A DNA stretch of 64,000 nt. Source: Schaalia sp. HMT-172. Lineage in GTDB: Bacteria; Actinomycetota; Actinomycetes; Actinomycetales; Actinomycetaceae. Location of the stretch: assembly GCF_030644365.1 (NCBI RefSeq), contig NZ_CP130058.1:682001-746000 (forward strand), read 5' to 3'. Shown one piece after another: positions 16,451-24,650 of the stretch. A program made the translations under genes and the position numbers. Within the stretch, counting starts at the first letter, position 1, and every line of letters begins with the position of its first letter. The notes below the pieces were generated by a model. The model worked only from the letters and a program-made list of their open reading frames with translations, searched no databases and was not told where the DNA came from.

Positions 16451-16493
16451 CCGGGAGTGTGCGGGCCTGTTGTCTGTGCCCGCACACTCCCGG
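16451..16493. terminator. Bidirectional terminator between adnB and the effector cassette
   Basis: A perfect 16-bp stem (16451-16466 with 16478-16493) with an 11-base loop lies between convergent genes. Confidence 0.75.
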
Positions 16494-16512
16494 TGGTTGC
16501 TGAGGCGGTGTG

Positions 16513-16809
16513 CTACAGGGGCGTGCGGCGATCCTTCTTGATGACGGATGCCCAGTGGGAATCTGCTGCCTGCGCGTCACGTGACGTCTGCTCGATCAAC
16601 TCGGACATATGCTCGCACCAATCGTGCATGGTGCCGCGGCGCCGATTGCCATCTGATTCGAGCTTGCTATAGCCGGAGGTGACGACCAGGAACCCCCAGT
16701 TGATGGCGCCCGACGGGAGAGTGATCTCGTCGACGGTTCCACGCAGGGTGTCGTGCCTGCCCTTGAGCCGCGTCATCTCGGCGGGGTCGCAGGCGAAGGA
16801 TGCTGTCAT
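16513..16809 (-). CDS. Small helical WXG100-like protein, cassette 1
   Basis: A 98-residue protein with no signal peptide. Two predicted helices (about 9-28 and 55-90) flank a central turn containing INWGFLVV, a W-G-F motif reminiscent of WXG100 proteins. The fold class is an inference. It is the third gene of a minus-strand operon: its ATG overlaps the stop of the lipoprotein gene by four bases (16806-16809). A paralogue at 27883-28179 shares the FACD start, the W-G-F turn and the end, in the same operon position. A 35-residue truncated copy lies at 18737-18844. Possible roles are a secretion partner or chaperone of the calpain-like effector, or part of its immunity. Confidence 0.7.
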   Translation of the reverse strand: MTASFACDPAEMTRLKGRHDTLRGTVDEITLPSGAINWGFLVVTSGYSKLESDGNRRRGTMHDWCEHMSELIEQTSRDAQAADSHWASVIKKDRRTPL

Positions 16810-17010
16810 GACTGGCGTGCCTCCTCGTCATCGGGGCGGAAGTAGAGGTTATTGTCGGCGGCGTACTGGCGTGCGGTGTCCATGAGCTGAGGATCTTGTT
16901 CGAAGCACACCACGGGGGTGGGCCAGCGCTTGCCGTGGGCGGGAGGCTCCATGCCGATGAGCGTGAAGGTCCCGACCTTCTCGAGGGTCGCGCTCTCACC
17001 CAGCTTCAGT
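16716..17010. repeat. ~295-bp direct repeat flanking the effector gene, copy 1
   Basis: This is nearly identical (a dozen or so differences by eye) to 18750-19045. It covers the start of the 98-residue gene and the 3' part of the lipoprotein gene. The effector gene 17288-18658 lies between the two copies. Confidence 0.75.
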
Positions 17011-17291
17011 GTCTCATTCAGGTTGGGTGGCGCATTATCCCCCTTGAGCCAATAGACACGAATATCTGCTTGGGGAGTACCGGCAATGACAGTTGCTTTA
17101 GCTCCGTTGACGACGAGAAACGGAACGCCGTCAATGACTGGTGTCCAAATCGCGGAGGGAAGATCAATTATTGTTCCGCTGCATTGTTCCATGTTCTGTC
17201 CTTCTTCTCTAAGTGTGCACGCGCCGCTGAGGCTCGCGGCTAAGATCGTTGTAATGATGAATGCTATGGTGCGTTTGAGGTTGTCTTTCAC
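16806..17291 (-). CDS. Lipoprotein, putative effector accessory/immunity protein, cassette 1
   Basis: A 161-residue protein. An N-terminal hydrophobic segment ends in a lipobox, L-S-G-A-C, so it should be lipid-anchored outside the membrane. GTG 17291 is chosen because it overlaps the effector stop by four bases (GTGA) and puts the basic n-region and lipobox at the right distance; the in-frame extension to 17381 would overlap the effector. The C-terminal half (from LKLGESATLEKVG to the end) is almost identical to the protein at 18841, while the N-terminal half differs. The family is unknown to me. Its position after a secreted protease suggests self-protection or activation; this is inference. 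Confidence 0.75.
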   Translation of the reverse strand: MKDNLKRTIAFIITTILAASLSGACTLREEGQNMEQCSGTIIDLPSAIWTPVIDGVPFLVVNGAKATVIAGTPQADIRVYWLKGDNAPPNLNETLKLGESATLEKVGTFTLIGMEPPAHGKRWPTPVVCFEQDPQLMDTARQYAADNNLYFRPDDEEARQS

Positions 17292-18658
17292 CACAGGGAC
17301 CCAATCGCGACGTCTCCGTAGTACTTCTGGAAATCCTCCCAGGAGATTGTGAACTCTCCGTCGGGCGTTGGGTCTTTGCAATTAGGAATCGAATTGAAGC
17401 CGTGTGGATTGACGAGGGTGACACCGGACTGGTCCGCTTTCTTAACCATGTACGAGTGTGAAGCATAAATTTGGATCGTCTGCTTCGTGCCGTCCGCGAG
17501 CGTTACATTCACGGGAGCTAAATCGTCCTTATAATTGCCGCTCGACGTAGTACTTGCCACGGTAGGCTGGCCACTGTTGACTGAGTTGATGATGTCCTGT
17601 CTTTCGGACTGATCGTAGCCGGCACCCCAACCGAAAATCCAGCCTTGTCCGTCAACGGTGTGCGTGCCCTTGCCGGTAATGTGGGGAAGGGCGTTTTGGG
17701 GGAAACCTCCATCGATTCCATCCAATCCGAAGATCCCGCTATCGTTGACGCCGTCGGGGAAGGTCTGGGCGTAGGCTTTCTCATAGAGGGAGATCACGCC
17801 GGTATGGCCGGACGAGGAGACGCCGTTTTTGTAGGTGTCCCGTACCAGAACTTCTTGCGAGGGGCCGGAGAACATACCCGGTTTCCGATAGACCGTCACG
17901 TAGTAGCCGTCGATGTTTCCCGACGAGTCGTAGTGTGGGCGAATGCCATCCGCGAGCCTCTTCTGTCCATCGCTGGAATTCATGATGGCCATGAGGGAGG
18001 CTAGGTAGTAGCAATCGCCGATCCGTCCTTGTCCAACTTGGCGTGGATCGTATTTTCCTGCCCTGAGGTCTTCAAGCTCTTGGTTGATGCATGTGCGATC
18101 GCTCGACGTGAGTCGCTGAGTCCTCGAAGGGTCGTCATTAGTTCCGACATGTTTGGAATTCCTCGCTACCGGCTCGATGGCGAGCGCCCCCTTGAGGCTC
18201 TGCGCCAGTTCCTCCGCCGACTGCTTGAGTTCCTTGTACTTCGAGTTGTAATCGTCCTGAATGCTCAACGCTTGCTTGCGCAGTTCCCAGAATTTCGACC
18301 AGCGGTCCGCCATGGGGGTGGCATCGAATTGTTTGTCGAGGTCTTGCAGGGCCGGGCGCAGGGTTCCGTCCACGTAGGACTTGATGGACCGGAGTTTCCA
18401 GTAGTACTTGTCGACGTCGCTGGAGGCGGACGTCAGGCCTGCGCCGAAGTTGTAGAGGCGCCTCGCTGCGCGCTGACTCGACTCACTGTAGTTATCGCGG
18501 GCCTGACCGGCCCACCTCGAGATCGAGGACTTAATGGAGATCAGGTCCGTCTCGGCAGAGTTTGCCTTCTCGGCGGCGGCACTGAGTCCGTCTTTGATGC
18601 CCGCGATCTGGTCGGCGTTTCCTGGTGGATCTGAGACGTAGGTTGAAAACCATCCCAT
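17288..18658 (-). CDS. WXG-domain calpain-family cysteine protease (putative type VII-secreted effector), cassette 1
   Basis: A 456-residue protein. The N-terminal 160 residues are helical, with an SRWAGQA turn (W49-A-G51) and no classical signal peptide, resembling the signal domain of type VII-secreted proteins. The C-terminal domain is calpain-like (peptidase C2). It has Q210 and C216 in GQGRIGDCYYLAS, the conserved block LYEKAYA (291-297), H401 in SHSYMVKK and N417 in LVNPHG, so the catalytic triad is complete. Bacterial proteins of this build are candidate polymorphic toxins or secreted proteases. It is first in a three-gene operon with four-base overlaps. The base composition is visibly less GC-rich than in the flanking core genes. 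No secretion apparatus is in the window. Confidence 0.85.
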   Translation of the reverse strand: MGWFSTYVSDPPGNADQIAGIKDGLSAAAEKANSAETDLISIKSSISRWAGQARDNYSESSQRAARRLYNFGAGLTSASSDVDKYYWKLRSIKSYVDGTLRPALQDLDKQFDATPMADRWSKFWELRKQALSIQDDYNSKYKELKQSAEELAQSLKGALAIEPVARNSKHVGTNDDPSRTQRLTSSDRTCINQELEDLRAGKYDPRQVGQGRIGDCYYLASLMAIMNSSDGQKRLADGIRPHYDSSGNIDGYYVTVYRKPGMFSGPSQEVLVRDTYKNGVSSSGHTGVISLYEKAYAQTFPDGVNDSGIFGLDGIDGGFPQNALPHITGKGTHTVDGQGWIFGWGAGYDQSERQDIINSVNSGQPTVASTTSSGNYKDDLAPVNVTLADGTKQTIQIYASHSYMVKKADQSGVTLVNPHGFNSIPNCKDPTPDGEFTISWEDFQKYYGDVAIGSLW

Positions 18659-18736
18659 GTCGTTTTCCTTATCAACTCTGAAACAGTGACCAAATGCTAA
18701 CCGTCTTGAAAGGTTTTGTCAATGTCCTCGTGCCCC

Positions 18737-18844
18737 TCACGTCCGATGGGTGAGAGTGATCTCGTCGACGGCTCCACGCAGGGTGTCGTGCCTGCCCTTC
18801 AGTCGCGTCATCTCGGCGGGGTCGCAGGCGAAGGATGCTGTCAT
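18737..18844 (-). pseudogene. Truncated copy of the 98-residue WXG100-like gene
   Basis: Translation from ATG 18844 gives 35 residues that match the first 31 residues of the protein at 16513-16809 with one change (T to A). The frame then diverges and stops at 18737-18739. It overlaps the stop of the adjacent lipoprotein by the same four bases as the intact copy. It marks the left edge of the duplicated block. Confidence 0.85.
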
Positions 18845-19045
18845 GACTGGCGTGCCTCCTCGTCATTGGGGCGGAAGTAGAGGTTGTTGTCGGCGGCGTA
18901 CTGGCGTGCGGTGTCCATGAGCTGAGGATCTTGTTCGAAGCACACGATGGGCGTTGGCCAGCGCTTGCCGTGGGCGGGGGGCTCCATGCCGATGAGCGTG
19001 AAGGTCCCGACCTTCTCGAGAGTCGCGCTCTCACCCAGTTTGAGC
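18750..19045. repeat. ~295-bp direct repeat flanking the effector gene, copy 2
   Basis: This is a direct-orientation match of 16716-17010. Identity stops at about 19045, in the middle of the lipoprotein gene. Confidence 0.75.
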
Positions 19046-19326
19046 TGCTGATACAAGCCTTCTGGCACATTGATGCCCGCTGACCAACTTACCGTGATCA
19101 TGGCTTGCGGCATCCCATCGATGGTGTCGGCGTTCGTTCCCGTGATTCTCAGTGGGCTGAAGCCCTCAATGAGTTGATACCGGATAGCTGGCTCGAGAGC
19201 GATAATATCTCCGTCACAGTGTGTCATCTCCTGTCCTTCTTCTCTAAGGGTGCATGCGCCGATCAGGCCCACGGAAAGGGCCGCTGTGCATATGAATGCG
19301 ATGGCTCGGTGGGTTAGCTTGTGCAT
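18841..19326 (-). CDS. Orphan lipoprotein, mosaic paralogue of the cassette accessory protein
   Basis: A 161-residue protein with a signal peptide and lipobox (L-I-G-A-C), followed by T-L-R-E-E-G-Q as in the copy at 16806. ATG 19326 is preceded by a GAGAT-like RBS. The C-terminal half is nearly identical to the copy at 16806. The N-terminal half (RYQLIEGFSPLRITG) instead matches the lipoprotein at 26332. It has no full effector upstream in its own transcription unit. Such extra copies are typical of immunity gene arrays, but the function is not demonstrated. Confidence 0.75.
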   Translation of the reverse strand: MHKLTHRAIAFICTAALSVGLIGACTLREEGQEMTHCDGDIIALEPAIRYQLIEGFSPLRITGTNADTIDGMPQAMITVSWSAGINVPEGLYQQLKLGESATLEKVGTFTLIGMEPPAHGKRWPTPIVCFEQDPQLMDTARQYAADNNLYFRPNDEEARQS

Positions 19327-19752
19327 CAGAGATCTCTTCGTCGCGTCTTCGTCGTACTTACGCGCACCATACCAGGCGATTGTGAACGCTTGGTCGACCA
19401 TAGGATCGGAGGCGGGCTGGCCTTGGTACTGTGCCTGCCTGGCTGATCATCGTCTGATGGTCCGTTGTAATGCAGCCGCGGTGCGGGGTGTCCACGCCCT
19501 GTCGTGGGCGGCTTCGTTGCGAGTGGCGCGATTGGCGGCGCGAAGCTGCTCGTCGTAGCGTTGAGACTATTAACTAAGCGTTGCTGACCAACTAAAATTC
19601 TCCCTAGCCGAGCCGAAGGGGCGCTGGTAGTATTGTGCTGTCAATTTCAATGATGAGTGACGGCACGTCACGCACCGTTTCCCGGTCAGCGCTACAGAGA
19701 GGCAGCGCGCCGGTTCAATGGAGCCGCGTGCCCTAACAGGAAGGAGCGCACC
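19327..19752. other. Divergent intergenic region upstream of the sugar importer
   Basis: No gene is evident. Two AACTAA direct repeats (about 19573-19578 and 19591-19596) lie in a relatively AT-rich stretch that could be the importer promoter and operator. A GTGAC...GTCAC inverted repeat follows at about 19657-19671. RBS AAGGAG is at 19741-19746. Confidence 0.4.
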
Positions 19753-21003
19753 ATGCGCCCCACTAACTCCAAGTTCCTCGCACTCGGTGCCACGGCCTCG
19801 GCGTTCGCGCTCCTCGCTGGTGCCTGCGCCTCGGGAGGCGGATCGGCCAGCGGATCCGGTGGCGACCAGGTCCACCAGATGTACACCTGGGTCTCGACGG
19901 AAAACGACCGTGCTCAGTGGCAGTCCTTCGTGGATGCGGCCAAGGAGGCGAATCCGGACTTCACGCTGACCTTCGACGGTCCCTCCTTCAACGACTACTG
20001 GACCAAGGTCAAGACTCGGATGGTCGCTGGTGACGCGCCCTGCATCCTGACCACGCAGGCTGCACGCGCGCAGGAGCTGTCCGGCCTCCTCGAGCCCCTC
20101 GACTCCTATATGGAGAAAGCCGGCATCAAGGCCTCCGACTACAACGCCGCGATGATGCAGGGCATGACGGTCGACGGTCACGTCCTGGCGCTGCCCTACG
20201 ACGCCGAGCCCGACGTCTTGTACTACAACCGCGAGCTCTTCGAGAAGGCCGGCCTCGCCGCGCCGACGACCTCGTACACGACCGCGCAGTTCCTCTCCGA
20301 CGCGAAGGCCCTCACCGGTGACGGACAGTACGGCGTGGCCGTCAAGCCGCTGCTCCTGGGCAACGCGCCCGGCGACTTTGGTATCTCCTTCGGCGGCCAG
20401 GTCTCCCAGGATGGTAAGAACACGCTGACGGATCCCAAGTTCGTGGAGGGTGTGCAGTTCGCATTCGACCTGGTGCACAAGGAGCAGGTCGCGGTCGCCC
20501 CGAACGCCGCCGATAACGATGGCCCCGCCCAGACCGCCTTCACCTCGGGAACCGCCGCGATGATCATCGACGGCCCGTGGATGTACGGCGCCTTCGACAA
20601 AGAGCTCGGCGACAAGCTCGGCGTTGCCGTCATTCCGACGCCGTCGGGCCAGCCCCGCGCGGTCATCCAGGGCTCCGGCTTCGGCATCTCGAAGTCCTGC
20701 CCCGACAAGCAGGCCGCCTTCGACGTTCTCAAGCAGCTGGTCACCCCCGAGGTCATTGGCTCGGTGGCAGACAAGCAGGGGACCGTCCCCTCGGTCGAGT
20801 CCGCGATGGACAAGTGGGCCGCGAACAAGCCCGCTGACAGCGCCGAGGTGGTGAAGATTCTCCTCGAGAACGGCACCCCGCTCGTGACGACCACGACGTG
20901 GAACCAGATCAACACGTCCTTCCAGCAGTACTCGCCCGAGGGCTTCCGCGGCACCAAGACCGCGCAGGATATCCTCTCCGATCTGCAGAACTCCGCCGGC
21001 TGA
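19753..21003 (+). CDS. Extracellular solute-binding lipoprotein of a sugar ABC importer
   Basis: A 416-residue family 1 solute-binding protein. A signal peptide ends in lipobox L-L-A-G-A-C, followed by a Gly/Ser-rich linker and a two-lobe binding protein (MYTWVSTENDRAQW, then YDAEPDVLYYNRELFEKAG, then IDGPWMYG). It sits on the outer face of the membrane and delivers an oligosaccharide to the two permeases that follow. RBS AAGGAG precedes ATG 19753. Genes in order are SBP, two permeases and alpha-L-fucosidase, which suggests a fucosylated glycan as substrate. A hairpin after this gene would keep SBP expression above that of the permeases. Confidence 0.9.
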   Translation: MRPTNSKFLALGATASAFALLAGACASGGGSASGSGGDQVHQMYTWVSTENDRAQWQSFVDAAKEANPDFTLTFDGPSFNDYWTKVKTRMVAGDAPCILTTQAARAQELSGLLEPLDSYMEKAGIKASDYNAAMMQGMTVDGHVLALPYDAEPDVLYYNRELFEKAGLAAPTTSYTTAQFLSDAKALTGDGQYGVAVKPLLLGNAPGDFGISFGGQVSQDGKNTLTDPKFVEGVQFAFDLVHKEQVAVAPNAADNDGPAQTAFTSGTAAMIIDGPWMYGAFDKELGDKLGVAVIPTPSGQPRAVIQGSGFGISKSCPDKQAAFDVLKQLVTPEVIGSVADKQGTVPSVESAMDKWAANKPADSAEVVKILLENGTPLVTTTTWNQINTSFQQYSPEGFRGTKTAQDILSDLQNSAG

Positions 21004-21020
21004 GTCCGGCTCCCCATTGA

Positions 21021-21057
21021 CGAGGCCGGGGTGACCTGCTCGGGTTCCCCGGCCTCG
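21021..21057 (+). terminator. Intra-operon hairpin after the SBP gene
   Basis: A perfect 11-bp stem (21021-21031 with 21047-21057) is followed by TTG. It probably attenuates transcription into the permease genes. Confidence 0.65.
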
Positions 21058-21151
21058 TTGGGTGGGTCCCTTGGCGTTAGCGCGGACGATGATGGTCGGC
21101 GCTGCGCGGTGAGCCCACCACGGTCTCTGTGATGGAAAGGTGACACTGCTG

Positions 21152-22132
21152 ATGAGCACTGACACTGTGACACCCGGCCGCGAGGCGCCAGCGGGCGCGG
21201 CGGATACGGGTGAGGCGAAGGCCTCGAAGCGCGCGAAGAAGGCGCGCGACGCGGGTAAGCGCGGCGACGGCGTGCGCGCCCTCGTCTACCTGGCTCCGGG
21301 CATGACCGGCTTCCTGCTGTTCATCGTCCTGCCGCTGATCGCGTCCCTCGTGATCTCTTTCTTCGACTGGTCGCTCTTCGGGGGTGGCCGTTTCGTCGGA
21401 ATCGACAACTACAAGCGCATGCTCAGCGGAGCGGACCCCGCGTTCTGGACGGTCATGCGTAACACCGTCGTGTTTGCGGCCTGCTACACGGCGCTCAACC
21501 TGGTGATCTCGATCGGCCTGAGCTACTGGCTCCAGCGGGTGCCGGAGTGGCTCAGCCGGATCCTGCGCGTCATTTTCTTCATCCCAGTGGTCACCCCGAT
21601 GGTCGGTAACGCGCTGATCTGGCGCCTCCTGCTCTCCGACCACGGCGTTGTGAACTCCGCGCTGGGTGTCTTCGGGATCGAGCACATCCCGTTCCTGAAT
21701 AAGCCCGTTCTGGCGATGGGGTCGCTGCTGGTGATGAGCCTGTGGCAGGGCCTCGGCTACAACATCGTGGTCCTGACGGCGGGGCTCAACGGCCTGAACA
21801 CCTCAGTGCTCGAGGCCGCCACGATCGACGGCTGCAACGGCGTGCAGCGATTCTTCAAGGTCGTCTTCCCGATGATTTCCCCGACCGTGTTCTTCTGCAC
21901 GGTCATGACGATCATCGGCGCCTTCAAGGTCTTCGCGCAGCCCTACTTCCTGACGCTGGGCGGCCCGGGAGAGTCGACCAACACGATCGTGTTGTCCCTG
22001 TACCGCAACGGCTTTTCTTTCGACAAGCTCGGGTACGCCTCGTCGATGGCGTGGGTTCTCTTCGTGATTGTCATGACGGTGACGGCCCTGCAGTTCGCGG
22101 GCCAGAAGAAGTGGGTGAACTACGATGCGTAG
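21152..22132 (+). CDS. Sugar ABC transporter permease 1 (MalF type)
   Basis: A 326-residue inner-membrane permease. After a Lys/Arg-rich cytoplasmic N-terminus there are six membrane segments, with the EAA loop visible as EAATIDGCNGVQRFFKVVFPMI. That loop contacts the ATPase. ATG 21152 is preferred over GTG 21140 because GAAAGG lies just before it; the GTG would overlap the RBS. The stop overlaps the next permease by eight bases. No ATPase gene accompanies the system, so it probably uses a shared MsiK-type ATPase encoded elsewhere. Confidence 0.88.
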   Translation: MSTDTVTPGREAPAGAADTGEAKASKRAKKARDAGKRGDGVRALVYLAPGMTGFLLFIVLPLIASLVISFFDWSLFGGGRFVGIDNYKRMLSGADPAFWTVMRNTVVFAACYTALNLVISIGLSYWLQRVPEWLSRILRVIFFIPVVTPMVGNALIWRLLLSDHGVVNSALGVFGIEHIPFLNKPVLAMGSLLVMSLWQGLGYNIVVLTAGLNGLNTSVLEAATIDGCNGVQRFFKVVFPMISPTVFFCTVMTIIGAFKVFAQPYFLTLGGPGESTNTIVLSLYRNGFSFDKLGYASSMAWVLFVIVMTVTALQFAGQKKWVNYDA

Positions 22133-22949
22133 CAAAAAACGACTGTCGACCGCCATTTCGGTCGTCCTACTGGGGATTGTTGGGGTCGCGTTCCTGTTCC
22201 CCTTCGCGTGGATGGTCGCGACCTCCCTGAAGCCCACGACCGAGGTCTTTACCTTCAGCCCGACGGGCAGCGAGGTGGCGTGGGAGAACTATCCTTCCGC
22301 GCTGCGCTCGATTCCCTTCGGTCGGGTCGTGCTCAACTCGTTCATCGTGTCGTTGTCCGGCGCGGCCCTCGTGGTCGTCGTGTCGGTTCTGTCGGCATAC
22401 GCGTTCGCGCGGCTGCGCTTTAAGGGGCGCGATCACCTGTTCATGCTGTTCCTGGGCACGCTCGTCCTGCCCCAGGAGGTCCTCGTGATCCCGCTGTACA
22501 TCGGCATGCAGCGCATGGGCCTCGTGAACTCGTATTTCGCGCTCATCGTGCCCTTCGCGTTCGGGGCGTTCGGGGCGTTCCTGATCCGGCAGTTCCTGCT
22601 GTCCTTGCCCCTCGAGTTCGAGGAGGCGGCGCGCATCGACGGCTGCAGCGACTGGCAGATCCTCACGAAGATCCTCCTGCCCCTCCTGAAGGCTCCGATC
22701 ACGGTGGTCGGCGTGTTCGCTTTCATCGACTACTGGTCCTCGTTCCTGTGGCCCCTCATCGTGGTCAACGATTCGACGCTGGCGACGATCCCGCTGGGCC
22801 TGCAGATGTTCTCGGGTGAGCGCGGCACCGACTGGGGTCCGCTCATGGCGGCGGTCACGATGACGACCATCCCGTCGATTCTGCTGGTCGTGTTCCTGCA
22901 AAAGCAGCTGGAAAAGGGCGTCACCCTGGGTGCCTTCGGGGGACGGTGA
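22125..22949 (+). CDS. Sugar ABC transporter permease 2 (MalG type)
   Basis: A 274-residue permease with a short basic start (MRSKKR), six membrane segments and the EAA motif EEAARIDGCSDWQILTKILLPLL. It forms the translocation pore with the preceding permease. It overlaps that gene by eight bases and overlaps the fucosidase start by one base, so all three are translationally coupled. Confidence 0.9.
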   Translation: MRSKKRLSTAISVVLLGIVGVAFLFPFAWMVATSLKPTTEVFTFSPTGSEVAWENYPSALRSIPFGRVVLNSFIVSLSGAALVVVVSVLSAYAFARLRFKGRDHLFMLFLGTLVLPQEVLVIPLYIGMQRMGLVNSYFALIVPFAFGAFGAFLIRQFLLSLPLEFEEAARIDGCSDWQILTKILLPLLKAPITVVGVFAFIDYWSSFLWPLIVVNDSTLATIPLGLQMFSGERGTDWGPLMAAVTMTTIPSILLVVFLQKQLEKGVTLGAFGGR

Positions 22950-24346
22950 TGAGCGTGGAACATCGTGAAACACTCGGCGAGTCCGCCCGCTGGGGGGCGT
23001 TGGCTCGCCCGACGCCGCAGTGGTTCCAAGACGCGCCGCTGGGAATCTTCGTCCACTGGGGGCCGTACTCGGTGCCCGCGTGGGCGGAGGATCACGGGGA
23101 GCTCGGCGTCGAGGACGACTGGGAGGCATGGTTTACCCATAATTCATACGCGGAGTGGTACTTCAACACGATCCGTATCCCGGGTTCTCCGGCGGCGCGA
23201 CGCCACAAGGACCTGTATGGGGCTGCCCCCTACGACGCGTTCTTGGACGCGTGGGACCCGGATGCGTGGGACCCATCCGAGTGGATGCGTCTCTTCCGCC
23301 GTGCGGGCGCCTGCTACGCGGTGCTGACGACGAAGCACCACGACGGCGTGACGCTGTGGGACGCCCCGGAGACGGGCACGCGCAACACGGTTCGCCGGGG
23401 TCCGCGCATCGACCTCGTGGCGGGCTTCGCGGATGCCGCGCGGGCGCAGGGACTGCGCGTTGGCCTGTACTACTCCGGTGGCCTGGACTGGCACTATCGG
23501 CCCGCGCGGCCCATCCTGTCCGAGGATGACTGCAAGGACCTGTGCCGGCCGAAGGACGCGGATTACGCGCGTTACTGCTTCGTGCACGTGCGCGACCTGA
23601 TCGACCGCTACGCCCCCGACGTCGTGTGGAACGACATCGATTGGCCCGACGAGGGGAAGAATTTCGGCCCCTTCGGTCTGGGCACGCTCTTCGAGTACTT
23701 CTACGCGGCTCGCCCCGAGGGGGTCACGAATGACCGTTACGGCGGCGTTCACGCGGACTACCTGACCAGCGAGTATCAGCACATGGGGGATTTGGAGACC
23801 AGCGGGAAGCCCTGGGAGAATTGCCGAGGCGTGGGCCTGTCTTTCGGGTACAACCGCGCCGAGGGGGACCATCAGTACCTGAGCGGGGCGGGTGCCGTCC
23901 GTCACCTGGTGGACGTCGTTTCGCGCGGCGGGCGCCTCCTGCTTAACGTGGGCCCGAAGGCTGACGGGACGATTCCTCGCGAGCAGCGCGAGTGCCTGGA
24001 GGGCCTGGGGGAGTGGAACGACCTGTATGGGCCGGAGCTTCTGGGTGTGCGTCCGGTGTCGGCAGAGTCGGCGCGGGCTGTGCGCGCGGTGTCGGCTTCG
24101 GGCTCGGACGAGGCCTGGGTGCGTCTCCTGGGGCACAGTGACCATGTGGCCGTGGTGGCGGATGCGTCCGTCTCGCAGGTGTCGGGTCTGCCCAGCGGAT
24201 TCGCATACTCGCGTTCCGCGGTTCTCACGCCGGGCGCGGCGTGCTCGTGGGATGGGCAGAGTCTAACCCTGCAGGCGGGGGAGCAGCCTCCGAGCGATGC
24301 TCGCGGGGAGGCACTTCCGCTGGTTATCACAGCTCCTCGAGTGTGA
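22949..24346 (+). CDS. Alpha-L-fucosidase (GH29)
   Basis: A 465-residue glycoside hydrolase. It has the GH29 N-terminal block (GIFVHWGPYSVPAW), TKHHDGVTLWD, GLYYSGGLDWHY and the nucleophile region VWNDIDWPD (D229 the likely catalytic residue). No signal peptide is seen, so it acts in the cytoplasm on imported oligosaccharide. The start may be ATG 22949 (TGATG overlap with the permease) or the adjacent GTG 22946. In the operon it would release fucose from mucin- or blood-group-type glycans. No fucose catabolic genes follow; a terminator ends the unit. Confidence 0.9.
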   Translation: MSVEHRETLGESARWGALARPTPQWFQDAPLGIFVHWGPYSVPAWAEDHGELGVEDDWEAWFTHNSYAEWYFNTIRIPGSPAARRHKDLYGAAPYDAFLDAWDPDAWDPSEWMRLFRRAGACYAVLTTKHHDGVTLWDAPETGTRNTVRRGPRIDLVAGFADAARAQGLRVGLYYSGGLDWHYRPARPILSEDDCKDLCRPKDADYARYCFVHVRDLIDRYAPDVVWNDIDWPDEGKNFGPFGLGTLFEYFYAARPEGVTNDRYGGVHADYLTSEYQHMGDLETSGKPWENCRGVGLSFGYNRAEGDHQYLSGAGAVRHLVDVVSRGGRLLLNVGPKADGTIPREQRECLEGLGEWNDLYGPELLGVRPVSAESARAVRAVSASGSDEAWVRLLGHSDHVAVVADASVSQVSGLPSGFAYSRSAVLTPGAACSWDGQSLTLQAGEQPPSDARGEALPLVITAPRV

Positions 24347-24650
24347 GATGAGGTCGTCGGCGCGGGCGAGGGCCCGCGCCGACACCCTTTACACGAGCAC
24401 GGGAAGCGCCGTGATCATCGCCGCCCCGATGACCAGGGCTCATGTGTGACGTAGCGTGGGCATCGAACGTTGATGGGGTGACGGTGATCGATCTCCCCGG
24501 GTCGAGCACTCACGGATCAGGTGGCACAATACGCCTCCACCCACACCCAACTATGAAGAGGCACCATTCCTCCCCTCATCGAGGACGCAGAGGCCCGCTC
24601 ACGGAGCCACCAAGCTAGTGGCGGCGTTCCGGTCCGTGGTGGCCGCGCCG
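24347..24650. other. Spacer between the fucosidase and the two-gene cassette
   Basis: Apart from the terminator, no gene is seen. A 25-base stretch at about 24536-24560 (CCACCCACACCCAACT) resembles the end of the repeated element at 26188-26294. The right end (24600-24650) resembles the sequence after the paralogous gene at 53366-53400. Confidence 0.4.
24356..24390 (+). terminator. Terminator after the fucosidase
   Basis: A perfect 12-bp stem (24356-24367 with 24372-24383) with a 4-base loop is followed by ACCCTTTA. Confidence 0.75.

Noticed and set aside
17292-17381. N-terminal extension of the cassette-1 lipoprotein to 17381
   Set aside because: It would overlap the effector gene and place the lipobox too far from the N-terminus for a signal peptide; GTG 17291 gives a normal lipoprotein.
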